From: Bacillus sp. FJAT-52991
GTDB taxonomy: Bacteria; Bacillota; Bacilli; Bacillales; Domibacillaceae
Length of the DNA: 64,000 nucleotides
Assembly: GCF_037201805.1 (NCBI RefSeq)
Contig: NZ_CP147404.1
Coordinates: 2,194,001 to 2,258,000, forward strand
Direction of reading: 5' to 3'
Shown here: in pieces, positions 8,938 through 17,746 of the stretch
Layout: every line of letters begins with the position of its first letter
How positions within the stretch are numbered: the stretch's first letter is position 1
The notes under the pieces: generated by a model
The model's input: only the letters and a program-made list of their open reading frames with translations
Told to the model about the DNA's origin: nothing
Databases searched by the model: none
Made by a program: the position numbers and the translations under genes

Positions 8938-9177
8938 TTAAGCTGGATATGCTTGTAGGAATAACTGATAACCTTTGTATCTCTGACTTCCAATCTTTCT
9001 GATAAGTCTATTATGGCTTATGTACTTCTGCTTCATCATTCTTCGCAGCATGCGATCATAGTAAGGCATAGTTGTCTTCAATTTATCAATAATCTCTAAA
9101 GCTTCTTTTAATGTTAAATCGTAATAAACGTCAAACATCTCTTGATTGTCATAATCCCACAGCTCAATGATAAACAC
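8938..9177 (-). CDS. Small phage protein of unknown function after the lysis genes
   Basis: I do not recognise this protein of about 79 residues. It starts VFIIELWDYDNQE, is rich in aromatic and basic residues, and has no membrane segment. The GTG at 9177 lies 5 bases after GGGAGGGG and is preferred over the ATG at 9192, which lies inside that site. It is separated from the amidase gene by a terminator and probably has its own promoter. Confidence 0.5.
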   Translation of the reverse strand: MFIIELWDYDNQEMFDVYYDLTLKEALEIIDKLKTTMPYYDRMLRRMMKQKYISHNRLIRKIGSQRYKGYQLFLQAYPA

Positions 9178-9269
9178 GCTATCCCCTCCCATTCCCAACT
9201 ATTATCACATCTATTTGTAAATTTAATCCTTATTAATGGTAAATAATATGTAAAAAATTAAAAAAACAA

Positions 9270-9300
9270 AAATAAGCCCCCATCCTATTAAGGACAGGGG
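9270..9300 (-). terminator. Terminator after the amidase gene
   Basis: The stem CCCCTGTCCT / AGGATGGGG is followed by CTTATTTTTGTTTTTT on the minus strand. It closes the late transcription unit. Confidence 0.7.
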
Positions 9301-9308
9301 ATCTACTG

Positions 9309-10070
9309 TTACTTATTAACTTTGCTTGCTCGGTACATCATTTCCCAGACTTCTTCTCGTGTTACAGGGCGTTGTGGGTATGTGCCGTCTGAAATACCGT
9401 TCTCCTTCACCCATTTCTGTGCTTCCCGAAAACGTGGTGATGCAGCTGCGTCTTTTTTATATTCCACTTTATTTTCCTCCTCTTTTTTAGGATTGTTTGC
9501 TGGCTTAACAGGTGGCTTATTCGGCATACCCAGAGCATTGCATATTCCATCCGCTATCGCTTGACAGAAGTCAGCAAAGAATGCTTTGTTCTTTAACATG
9601 TCCATGTCCTGTTTATTATCGATAAATAAGCACTCCAGGAGACACGCCGACATTTTAGTGCCCTTTAGCACTCTAATGTCTGGGCGAATCTTAATCCCTC
9701 GATCTGTAAGGCCATACTTCTTAATAATTTTGCTTACTGCTACATGGACTGCTTTGTTCTTCACATCCTCTTTATACACGCATGTCTCATAACCACGCTT
9801 GGTTGTATCGAACGCATTAAGATGAATCGATACAAATAGATCCGCTCCTGCATTGTTTGCTACAGCGCAGCGGGCATTAAGATCTTCTGACTTCTTAGTA
9901 CGTAGACCACTGTCTCCCTTACGTGTGAGGATAACTTTAATATTAGATGGTAGTCGCTTGATAACTTCCTCCCCGATCTGGCGAGCCATTTTATACTCTT
10001 GTAACCCTTGTCCAACCGCTCCCACGTCTGGTGGGTATCCATGTCCGAAATCTATTACTACTGTAGGCAT
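9309..10070 (-). CDS. Endolysin: N-acetylmuramoyl-L-alanine amidase (Amidase_3)
   Basis: The 253-residue product has an Amidase_3 zinc hydrolase domain (about 1-175). The zinc and catalytic motifs visible are VIDFGHGYPPD (H9), VSIHLNAFD (about 79-87) and ACLLECLFIDN (about 142-152). After a Pro/Lys/Glu linker, a C-terminal segment (about 212-250, KWVKENGISDGTYPQRPVTR) resembles the SLH-like wall-binding tail common in Bacillus and Clostridium endolysins. It cleaves peptidoglycan for host lysis and lies directly behind the holin gene. Confidence 0.9.
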   Translation of the reverse strand: MPTVVIDFGHGYPPDVGAVGQGLQEYKMARQIGEEVIKRLPSNIKVILTRKGDSGLRTKKSEDLNARCAVANNAGADLFVSIHLNAFDTTKRGYETCVYKEDVKNKAVHVAVSKIIKKYGLTDRGIKIRPDIRVLKGTKMSACLLECLFIDNKQDMDMLKNKAFFADFCQAIADGICNALGMPNKPPVKPANNPKKEEENKVEYKKDAAASPRFREAQKWVKENGISDGTYPQRPVTREEVWEMMYRASKVNK

Positions 10071-10508
10071 TTAAACCACATCCTTATCGTTATTTTTTTC
10101 TTCATTATGATCTTCTTTTAGCTGAGCAAAAGCATTGCTGATTTGCGTTGGTACCTTTACACCCATATGGCCAAGGTTTTCAATAAAGCTGATTCCTTCC
10201 ATACCAATTAAGAAAAGAATCATCGCATTCCGCATAAAATGCCCACCGCTTCCAGCTACAATGTCTAACTGGTTAGCGACAATGACCGCAAGTAACATCG
10301 CAGCCTTTTTCATCAATCCCTTAAATGCTTTTTTTGACTCTACATTCTTCTTAAAGAAAAAAGCTGCTGTCAGCCCACTAATGTAATCAGCAGACATGAG
10401 GACGATCAAAGCTATAACAAGCTGATCTATACCTCCAAATAAATAAGCAGCACTCATAAAAGCGCCGCCTGTTACTGTGTTATATAAAGTATCTGTATTA
10501 TGTTGCAC
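10071..10508 (-). CDS. Phage holin, Holin_4_1/TcdE-like family
   Basis: The 145-residue protein has two to three hydrophobic segments (about 30-52, 68-85 and 93-108), the SKKAFKGLMKKAAM turn between helices typical of this holin family, and a highly charged C-terminus (EDHNEEKNNDKD). It permeabilises the membrane so that the endolysin, encoded one base downstream, can reach the wall. An internal ATG at residue 18 could give a shorter variant. Confidence 0.88.
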   Translation of the reverse strand: MQHNTDTLYNTVTGGAFMSAAYLFGGIDQLVIALIVLMSADYISGLTAAFFFKKNVESKKAFKGLMKKAAMLLAVIVANQLDIVAGSGGHFMRNAMILFLIGMEGISFIENLGHMGVKVPTQISNAFAQLKEDHNEEKNNDKDVV

Positions 10509-10524
10509 CTACTCACTCCTTAAT

Positions 10525-10590
10525 CATAATAAAAAGACGAGCCGCAGCCCGTCTATGCATAAAAAATAACGCCTACTATTCAGCAGCGTT
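10525..10590 (-). terminator. Two hairpins between tail and lysis genes
   Basis: On the minus strand AACGCTGCTGAATAGTAGGC-type hairpin (about 10569-10590) is followed by ATTTTTT, and a second stem GACGGGC / GCTCGTC (about 10536-10552) is followed by TTTTTATT. They probably attenuate tail transcription before lysis genes. Confidence 0.6.
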
Positions 10591-12198
10591 TTAGTAATTT
10601 ATCTTGTAATCTCCGCTTTGGTAAATAGTCACCGTCAACTGGTCATTATTCGGGTACTCATAATCATAGTCTGTGCCATGTACCGCCTTCTTCCATGTGC
10701 CCTTCATATCCATTTGACTAATTAGATCATTCACTGCTACAATGTCCGTCACCTCCTCCATGGAAAGATGATAGGCGAATCTAACAGTATTGCTTGCGCC
10801 ACGTAAATCTACCCAGTCAGCGGATGTAAGAGCGTTTAGGGTCGCTGGCGCCATTCCTTCTGTTTTCATATTAACTAGATCAAGTTGAACCCACGCACCA
10901 TCTAATCGAGTGTACCAGGTTGTGCCGCTATCAAACGACACGGCTGTTTTTACGGCTCCCTGTCCTGCTTGTGTCGCATTTAGTGTAAATGAATCGATGT
11001 TTTCGACTGAACGAATATCGATATCTTTTGTTGGCAAAACGAGCTGGTCTTGAGGAATAGCAGTCACATTTAAGTTTCTTTGTGCACTTTCTTCGTCGAT
11101 CCAACACAATAACTCTGGGTTTTCTGATGCTAACTGCCGCAAGGATTCATTAGTAATGATAGATAAATCTGTCATACCATAAAAATCAAACATGCTTTTT
11201 GTGACAGGAGAAGTTCCCGCAACTGTCCATCCTGCTTTTTGCCCTTCTTGCAATATTTCATAGATTTTCATTATCTTTACACAAGCTGCATTTGGATAAA
11301 TAACCATGTTGTAACCATTTAAAAAATTTATTCGATAATAACGATAAGATGATGAATTATCAAAAGAATAAGGAATCACATTGATATTATCTGGATGACT
11401 ATTTCTAGTAAGTTCTTCATAAGTAACGTCATCATTTGAACCATATAAGATCCAATCTTTAATACTGAATCCATTAACAGAACCGCTTCCTATATTGATT
11501 GTAGATAATTCTATTTTTCCTATTTTTTTAGGAATACCTAAGTCTATTTTCAACCAATGTCCTTCTGGCGGTCTAGTAGTATTAGCTAGCCACCATGATC
11601 CTGGCAGTGTATCATCATCAAAAACTTTCCAAGGGGCATTATTTCCATAATAAGCATTTGCACTTACGACATATGGAATAGGTGTATCGGGACCAGTCAT
11701 TATAGGAGTTATATTTTTAAAACTAGGAGCTATAGATTTATTATACTTTTTAATCTCATTGCCATCTTGGAAAAGATATCTATCCATAGACTCTACACTT
11801 GGGAACCCTTGCGGAGAAGCATACTTAAAGAGAGTGATTCCAAAATTGAAAGTTGTTTTAGAATCCTCATTCATATATATTTTTATTTGCGGAATTGTGT
11901 CTTGCGTATAAGTAGATTCCTTATTTAGAACACCATTCTTATAAGCTTTGATAGCTTTTATAGAATGGTCTACTTCAAATCCAAAAGTTCCTACATCTCT
12001 ACTACCTGAATACATTGGATATAAAACATCAAAACCTATGGATTTATATCCGCCAGTATCAAATGTAATTTCAAAATAAAATTTTTCCTTTAAGAAAGGG
12101 TTATTGGTCGTAATCATTGCTCTTGCTTGTTTTGTTGCAACTAAATTATTCTCTGATAATAGTGCAGTTCCTTCTGTGATTTTTAACTCATAAGCCAT
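10591..12198 (-). CDS. Tail-tip adhesion protein with SPRY-like and discoidin-like domains
   Basis: The 535-residue protein has an N-terminal beta-sandwich resembling SPRY folds (about 1-150, with FYFEITFDTGGYKSIGFDV). Next is an F5/8-type C (discoidin) carbohydrate-binding module (about 165-310, with PWKVFDDDTLPGSWW, WLKIDLG and YRYYRINF). A C-terminal region of unknown fold follows. This combination fits receptor recognition on cell-wall glycans. It is the last tail gene before lysis, the usual place for receptor-binding proteins. Domain calls are by eye. Confidence 0.65.
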   Translation of the reverse strand: MAYELKITEGTALLSENNLVATKQARAMITTNNPFLKEKFYFEITFDTGGYKSIGFDVLYPMYSGSRDVGTFGFEVDHSIKAIKAYKNGVLNKESTYTQDTIPQIKIYMNEDSKTTFNFGITLFKYASPQGFPSVESMDRYLFQDGNEIKKYNKSIAPSFKNITPIMTGPDTPIPYVVSANAYYGNNAPWKVFDDDTLPGSWWLANTTRPPEGHWLKIDLGIPKKIGKIELSTINIGSGSVNGFSIKDWILYGSNDDVTYEELTRNSHPDNINVIPYSFDNSSSYRYYRINFLNGYNMVIYPNAACVKIMKIYEILQEGQKAGWTVAGTSPVTKSMFDFYGMTDLSIITNESLRQLASENPELLCWIDEESAQRNLNVTAIPQDQLVLPTKDIDIRSVENIDSFTLNATQAGQGAVKTAVSFDSGTTWYTRLDGAWVQLDLVNMKTEGMAPATLNALTSADWVDLRGASNTVRFAYHLSMEEVTDIVAVNDLISQMDMKGTWKKAVHGTDYDYEYPNNDQLTVTIYQSGDYKINY

Positions 12199-12201
12199 TT
12201 T

Positions 12202-12756
12202 TTACACCCCTACTTTCTCGATGCACTTAAAAGAAATTGTATCAATCGTTTTTCTTAGTAAAGTTCCTTCTTCCACCCAAGTTTCATCCTTTACCACACC
12301 AGAAGAATAATCGGTCTTTAATTTCAAGGCTCCATCAAACAATATATAGTCACTTGACTCAAAGTCGCTACCATCTGAATTGTCAAAGCCAACCTCTGTT
12401 TTAACAACATCTTGCGCGCCAGCAGTTAGCCTTAGTACCTCGACGGGGGCACGTAAAAAGTTGGTAGTGTAAGTGATCACGATGTCGTAGGTTCTTGGGG
12501 TAGTTGGTGATGCAATAACACCAAGCTTTGTTACTTGCTGATAATCTTGCATTCCACCGCTGCCAGATCCACTGCCAATCATCACATATTCTGCCCCATT
12601 AAAATAATAGATTGTAGGCTTCCGACCATTTAGTTCATCATTTTCTACGACATACAGTACATTGATTTGTCCTATTGGTGGCAACAAATAGCGACTATCA
12701 ACAAATTCAACTTGGTTGATACCTGGTAAGTTCAGATAAAGATTGGCTTTAGTCAT
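12202..12756 (-). CDS. Phage tail protein, unknown
   Basis: The 184-residue protein has a glycine/serine hinge (SGSGSGGM at about 67) separating a short N-terminal module from a beta-rich C-terminal module. It starts 11 bases after the 12768 gene and ends 3 bases before the adhesion gene, so it is part of the same late operon. It is probably a structural or baseplate accessory component; I do not recognise a family. Confidence 0.5.
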   Translation of the reverse strand: MTKANLYLNLPGINQVEFVDSRYLLPPIGQINVLYVVENDELNGRKPTIYYFNGAEYVMIGSGSGSGGMQDYQQVTKLGVIASPTTPRTYDIVITYTTNFLRAPVEVLRLTAGAQDVVKTEVGFDNSDGSDFESSDYILFDGALKLKTDYSSGVVKDETWVEEGTLLRKTIDTISFKCIEKVGV

Positions 12757-12767
12757 CTTTCCACCGC

Positions 12768-13814
12768 CTAATCATGCTCGATTTCAATAGAAAAAAATAT
12801 TTCTTGTTGATCTGTTTGTCCACCCTGTTCAATCTTTACCCAAAATGGTACCGATGTTTGCCCCTGCAACTCCTGTATTGATAATATGTCGCTGTAAATA
12901 CCAGAAACTCCGGATTCATCTGCCGCTATATCCGCCCATTCATAACCAAATTCACTTAGGTATTGTTTCACCTGAATTTGTACATTTGTCACTACAAAAG
13001 AAGTAGGATTATATAGTTCAAGCTTTTCTTCTAATATTCCACTACCTATGTTTCCGATATCATTCGGATCAACTTCAGAAAGAGGCACACCGTCCTTCCT
13101 TAATTCAAGAAAAGAGCCATAATAATAGATGTCACCACCAACAAACTCTGTGGTCTTTTCACCAATTAAATGATTAAATTCATCGAATATACGAAGTATA
13201 CCGCCGGTTATTAAATGAGGGAGTGTAAATTCAACAATTCCTGCGTTTCCCACTGTTGCTACGAAAATATTCGACTCCAACTGCAATTCAACTCTATAAC
13301 CGGTATATAAGTTTCTGATCTTCAACTTATCGTTTTTGGTTGCAATAAAGCGATCCACTAATAAGGGAACAAAGCCGCTACCATTACCCTGTTTTACAAT
13401 AAAACCAATTTTTGAAAAAGGATATGAAGCAGCATCAATAAACTCAAAAGATTCATTACGCTTCATGTATAAGTCAAAAGCATTTTCATTTTTTATGATT
13501 TTAATATTTTCAAGATTTGCTAAGTTAGCATCTTCACTTTCTAACAATTCCGCTGTTTCGATTGAAGAATTAAATAGTAATAAACCTGCATGATCATTAA
13601 TGACTGTAGGTGTATAGTTAACTACTGCTTCAAAGGCTCCTGCCTCATCTGGTATGTCACGTAAAATAGACACATCCCGTAAAAAAGAATGTGTTAGCTT
13701 TAGAGAACCATTTTCTATTGTTGTGTTAGCTGGATCAGTGCTATTCCATTCAGGACCAAGCGAATAAAATTGTTCATCGAATATGAGCCCGCTCGAATAC
13801 CTATATACACGCAT
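12768..13814 (-). CDS. Tail protein with lectin-like N-terminus
   Basis: The 348-residue protein starts with a jelly-roll-like domain (about 8-160) containing FDEQFYSLGPEWN, ENGSLKLTH and HAGLLLFN, the pattern of concanavalin-like/DUF1349 sandwiches. The second half is beta-rich with ELYNPTSFVVTNVQIQVK and may be an attachment domain. It is probably part of the tail-tip or fibre complex. Assignment is by pattern only. Confidence 0.5.
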   Translation of the reverse strand: MRVYRYSSGLIFDEQFYSLGPEWNSTDPANTTIENGSLKLTHSFLRDVSILRDIPDEAGAFEAVVNYTPTVINDHAGLLLFNSSIETAELLESEDANLANLENIKIIKNENAFDLYMKRNESFEFIDAASYPFSKIGFIVKQGNGSGFVPLLVDRFIATKNDKLKIRNLYTGYRVELQLESNIFVATVGNAGIVEFTLPHLITGGILRIFDEFNHLIGEKTTEFVGGDIYYYGSFLELRKDGVPLSEVDPNDIGNIGSGILEEKLELYNPTSFVVTNVQIQVKQYLSEFGYEWADIAADESGVSGIYSDILSIQELQGQTSVPFWVKIEQGGQTDQQEIFFSIEIEHD

Positions 13815-13824
13815 ATTTCCCCTC

Positions 13825-15999
13825 CTATCGGGTTTTCTTGTTAAACCATTTTGAATACCAATTTGCTCGAGCTGGAATAAGCCAGACCTTCTTTTTGCTC
13901 TTTATGTCTTCAATTTCATTGCTGTTATCCAAATCTATTAAATCTGTAGGTATATCGCTAAGCCATTCCGTTTCGGTCAGCTTAATCGCTTCTGTTTCAA
14001 AAAGAGATTCTACGCTCATGGCGTGATCTGTAATAACGGTTGTCTCAAATATAGGATTGGTTGAAAGGTTATCTGTCTCTTCAACCGAAATAGAGACAAC
14101 CGTACTCACTTCAAAATCATCCAGTAATGTAATAGTTGTGCTGAATTCAGTTTCGTTATACATCAAGTCTGAATGTTGTATAGCCACATCAATAACCTTA
14201 TAAACAAAGGTACTTTCTGTTTCTATGTTTTCGGCCACTATCAAGCTATCAGATGATAATTGATTAGGGTTTATGAGATCAGCTATTGTAAATGATCCAG
14301 ACTCGATTTCATCAATTCTGATTTGCTCTACATTGATTTCATTGATAGACAGCAATTGGTTAAAGTGGAATGATTCTGTATCTAAGGATTTTTCAACATC
14401 TACAAGTGAATCGTCCACAATGTTATCTATTGAAACTACTTTATCGGAGCCATCTAAATCAAATTCTTGCACGATACTAGTTTCATATCGAAATAATTCA
14501 GGTTGTGACGCATCAAATTTCACTTCATCGGCAGCAATGGCATATTGCTGATTTCCATCCAACTCATTTAAGCCTGCTTTAATTTCTTTTTTGTTTTCAG
14601 TAAAAGTTTCATTCATCAATACATCCGCATCAAAGGAAGTTGCTGTGTCGCTAAAGATATCCTGTTTATTCATGACAGTTTCATTAATAAAGTCGTTTTG
14701 ACTTTCATTGATGTTGATTGTCGCTGCATTTTCGAACGTTTCCGTTATCGATTCATCTGAAAACGTTATAATTGTCTCGTTTTCTGTTTCATTTAGCGTA
14801 GGATCTGTATTGGTAAGCATAGAAACCATTCCTATGTTTAATGCCAACATCATATCAGGTCCCTGATCCACAACATCAACCAATGAATTCGTTGCCGCTA
14901 TATCGTTTTGCAGCAAGCTCGCATCAATAAGAGCTCTTTGTGAAGTGATTTCATCAGCATCCATTTGACTTATATTAACTTCCGGAACAATAAGATTCGA
15001 TTCATCACCCTTTATTTTTTTTACCCCAAAAGTAATTATTTTCGAGTTAGAAGAATTTTCTCTTTTTAGATCACTAATAACAATATCGATAGAATCGTTT
15101 AATTCGCTGCTCAGTAAGTCGAGCACGTTTATTTCTCTTGATGTATTACTGTGTTCAATACATTGAATACCTTGAGTAGTCAATGTGACCACTGAGTTTG
15201 AAGCATCCAGATTCATTTCATCCACTTCTGTTGCGTATAAGCTAAGAGCATCTTCTTCGATTAAATCTGTCACTAAAAATTTATCGGTAAACCACATCAA
15301 AGTTATGTTTTTTTCTTCTGACTCAATCACACTTTCTTTGTTTAATGTGGACTCACTAAAGGCTGATGAATGATATATAAAGTAATTTCCCACATTCGTA
15401 TCTTCCTGGACATTTTCTGCATAATAAATAGGTCGAATACGATCGAAAGAGCTAACTTCTAACATATCTGTTGGCCTAGCTTCAATTTTTGAAGCGAACG
15501 GATCATCTTTTATTATATGGCCATTATATGCACCCATACGATTGAATACTTCATCTTCAAGAGGTTCGACAGTATGAATAGAGTTTTCTCTGAAAACAGA
15601 ATGATCTTTACCAAGTAATTTCACATCATTTACAGAGTCATTTTTGTGTATATCATGCTCCTTCATAACAACAGATAGACTCTTTGCCAAAGTGCTACCT
15701 AACGACCGGACATGCTCTGAAGATATGTTTTTCACACCATGCAAAGCGGAGTCTTCTATCCAGTAGCCTTCTATAATTATTTCTTCCGTTAAATGATACA
15801 GTGTTACGTCTACTGCTGGAAGAGTTACAGCAGTAGATTGATTTGTCTCATAAGGTAAAATAACTGCATCGATAATTTCAACTAATGAAACTTTAAATGG
15901 ATACTCAATTTTTCGTTGAATAGAGCGGTTAGCAGAAAGCGTATAATACTTTTTTTGTTTGTGTTGAAGACTAACTTTAAAAGAATATATACGCTTCAT
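13825..15999 (-). CDS. Large acidic tail-associated protein of unknown fold
   Basis: The 724-residue protein is strongly enriched in Asp, Glu, Ser, Ile and Val and poor in Gly, Cys and Trp. Short irregular repeats of the type VSxExxxVxxLxxDE run along most of its length. The first 45 residues (MKRIYSFKVSLQHKQKKYY) and last 25 (WLIPARANWYSKWFNKK) are basic and probably contact other tail parts. I do not recognise it. The layout suggests an extended rod or spacer in the tail tip. Confidence 0.5.
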   Translation of the reverse strand: MKRIYSFKVSLQHKQKKYYTLSANRSIQRKIEYPFKVSLVEIIDAVILPYETNQSTAVTLPAVDVTLYHLTEEIIIEGYWIEDSALHGVKNISSEHVRSLGSTLAKSLSVVMKEHDIHKNDSVNDVKLLGKDHSVFRENSIHTVEPLEDEVFNRMGAYNGHIIKDDPFASKIEARPTDMLEVSSFDRIRPIYYAENVQEDTNVGNYFIYHSSAFSESTLNKESVIESEEKNITLMWFTDKFLVTDLIEEDALSLYATEVDEMNLDASNSVVTLTTQGIQCIEHSNTSREINVLDLLSSELNDSIDIVISDLKRENSSNSKIITFGVKKIKGDESNLIVPEVNISQMDADEITSQRALIDASLLQNDIAATNSLVDVVDQGPDMMLALNIGMVSMLTNTDPTLNETENETIITFSDESITETFENAATININESQNDFINETVMNKQDIFSDTATSFDADVLMNETFTENKKEIKAGLNELDGNQQYAIAADEVKFDASQPELFRYETSIVQEFDLDGSDKVVSIDNIVDDSLVDVEKSLDTESFHFNQLLSINEINVEQIRIDEIESGSFTIADLINPNQLSSDSLIVAENIETESTFVYKVIDVAIQHSDLMYNETEFSTTITLLDDFEVSTVVSISVEETDNLSTNPIFETTVITDHAMSVESLFETEAIKLTETEWLSDIPTDLIDLDNSNEIEDIKSKKKVWLIPARANWYSKWFNKKTR

Positions 16000-16018
16000 G
16001 CCAACCCCTCATTTCAAA

Positions 16019-17743
16019 TCATAAATTTTCTTTATAAATACCCCACCCAATCGGTGCATAAGGCGAAGCTTCTTCTCTTCGCATCGGTGTCTGCGGTGTC
16101 ATTGCCAAATTAAATTGATATAGCTCATTTACTGTGTAAGAAGCTGTGATCTCCACTCCATCTGCCGGAGCTGTCGCAAATTCAACTGCTTTGTAATCTG
16201 CATCATAGGTGAACCCTGCCTGCTCATTGCAGTCAAAATAAATGAGCGGCTGTGCTTCCTGACATCGATGATAAAGGTGAAACACTCTCGTCTGGCCATC
16301 TCCCATGCCGATCACTTCATGTACAACCGTTTTTTCAACTTCCAGCTCAGCATCCTGTTCCAGCCCTTTTGGATGTACCGCATAAATACCGTCCAGCACA
16401 CCAACCTCTTTATCAAATGGATGTTTTATATACATGAAAGAATGATGATATTTATCTGTATAAACAGACGGTCCATCACCAGTTTCAGGCTTATCGATTT
16501 CTTTAGCATGAGTAATGAACGCCAAATAATGTCGTTGATAATAAGAACCGCCAATCGTTTGATGCAGAGAAACAAACTCATTTCCATTGGTCGTATTTGG
16601 ACCATAATCAATGAGTGTATCCCCAAGCTTTTTATCCTTTTGCCATTGTCCTGTGACAGCACTTTTCGCTCCACCGATCAGCACTGTATTCTGCCGTGGC
16701 TTGTTTCCGCTGTTATTTACACGACCGAGATAAAATGGCACATAATATACATCATCTGGGTTAGATGCGGCATCGACACGGAAAAACAAAGCAAGCCGAT
16801 CTTTATTAATAGACCCCCAAACTTGCAATAGTGAGTCACGTCCAAATGATGAATTAAAATTATCCCCGTTAGTAAAAGTCATGACCGTTGGAATAGACGG
16901 TCGTAAGAAGGTAGCTGCCGCAAATGCTAAGCTCCCCATTCCATCCGCTTCGTTAACAACGCCTGATGCCGAAACAATTAAATCACCATAATCATGCCCC
17001 TCAATAGGTTTGCGAGAATACGTATAATCAGCAGTAATAGCTTGTCCATTTGCTGGCGCTGAATAAAATGTAACGGTACCTGTTGAGTTATCGACTACAT
17101 AAGACAGGTCTTCTACTTCTACACCGTCCAAATAGACAGTTACTGAACCCGGCTTGATCTCTGTTTGCCCAATATCAAAAACAGGCGTGCTGTCATCACC
17201 AACACCGACCGACACGTCGATTTCGTGCATGTCAAAAGAAACTGAATCAAACAAAAAGACGCCGAATGCATTGATTGGTTCAAATGCTTTCGACGACAAA
17301 TGATAAGATGCTTTAATTAAACCGCTTGGAGCTGTATTAAATGTAATAGTGCGACCCTTCGCATCAATCATATAATCAACATTTGCGATCGGTATACCGT
17401 TGACTGTTACTGCTTCAGTGCCCGGCAACATATATTCAGCGGGAAAATCAAAAACTGTTTGCGTTCCATTTCCAACACCAATGACAGCAAGGTTTGATGT
17501 CTCTGGAACAAATCGTTCGTCTGGAAACGTCGGTTTATCTAAATCATAAGTATGAATCAAACCGAATTTACGCTGTACCTTATCAGATCCTTCTGCTTCA
17601 AATAAGCGTACCTCCGCATATTTCTTCCCGCTCTTTGCGCGATATTTCGCAAACTCCTGCCAACCAGCACTTTCAATAATACTCGTGATCGTATTAGGAA
17701 AGCACTGAAGCATCATTTTCTCATCAACCCATCGTGTTGTCAT
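16019..17743 (-). CDS. Tail/baseplate protein with three related beta modules
   Basis: The 574-residue protein contains three copies of a roughly 70-residue module, at about 90-160, 180-245 and 475-545. They are recognisable by VIGVGNGTQTVFDF, SVGVGDDSTPVFDI and VIGMGDGQTRVFHL near the start and IKASYHL, ITADYTYS and ITASYTVN at the end. A central domain (about 260-460) lies between modules 2 and 3. The C-terminal ending PIGWGIYKE resembles that of the neighbouring 17747 gene product, so the two may share an assembly interface. Confidence 0.55.
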   Translation of the reverse strand: MTTRWVDEKMMLQCFPNTITSIIESAGWQEFAKYRAKSGKKYAEVRLFEAEGSDKVQRKFGLIHTYDLDKPTFPDERFVPETSNLAVIGVGNGTQTVFDFPAEYMLPGTEAVTVNGIPIANVDYMIDAKGRTITFNTAPSGLIKASYHLSSKAFEPINAFGVFLFDSVSFDMHEIDVSVGVGDDSTPVFDIGQTEIKPGSVTVYLDGVEVEDLSYVVDNSTGTVTFYSAPANGQAITADYTYSRKPIEGHDYGDLIVSASGVVNEADGMGSLAFAAATFLRPSIPTVMTFTNGDNFNSSFGRDSLLQVWGSINKDRLALFFRVDAASNPDDVYYVPFYLGRVNNSGNKPRQNTVLIGGAKSAVTGQWQKDKKLGDTLIDYGPNTTNGNEFVSLHQTIGGSYYQRHYLAFITHAKEIDKPETGDGPSVYTDKYHHSFMYIKHPFDKEVGVLDGIYAVHPKGLEQDAELEVEKTVVHEVIGMGDGQTRVFHLYHRCQEAQPLIYFDCNEQAGFTYDADYKAVEFATAPADGVEITASYTVNELYQFNLAMTPQTPMRREEASPYAPIGWGIYKENL

Positions 17744-17746
17744 ACA

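Noticed and set aside
13336..13593. Open frames on the + strand across the tail genes (for example 13336-13593, 22598-22942, 24371-24808)
   Set aside because: They mirror real minus-strand genes, lack ribosome-binding sites and have the composition of antisense frames of Ala- or Ser-rich proteins.
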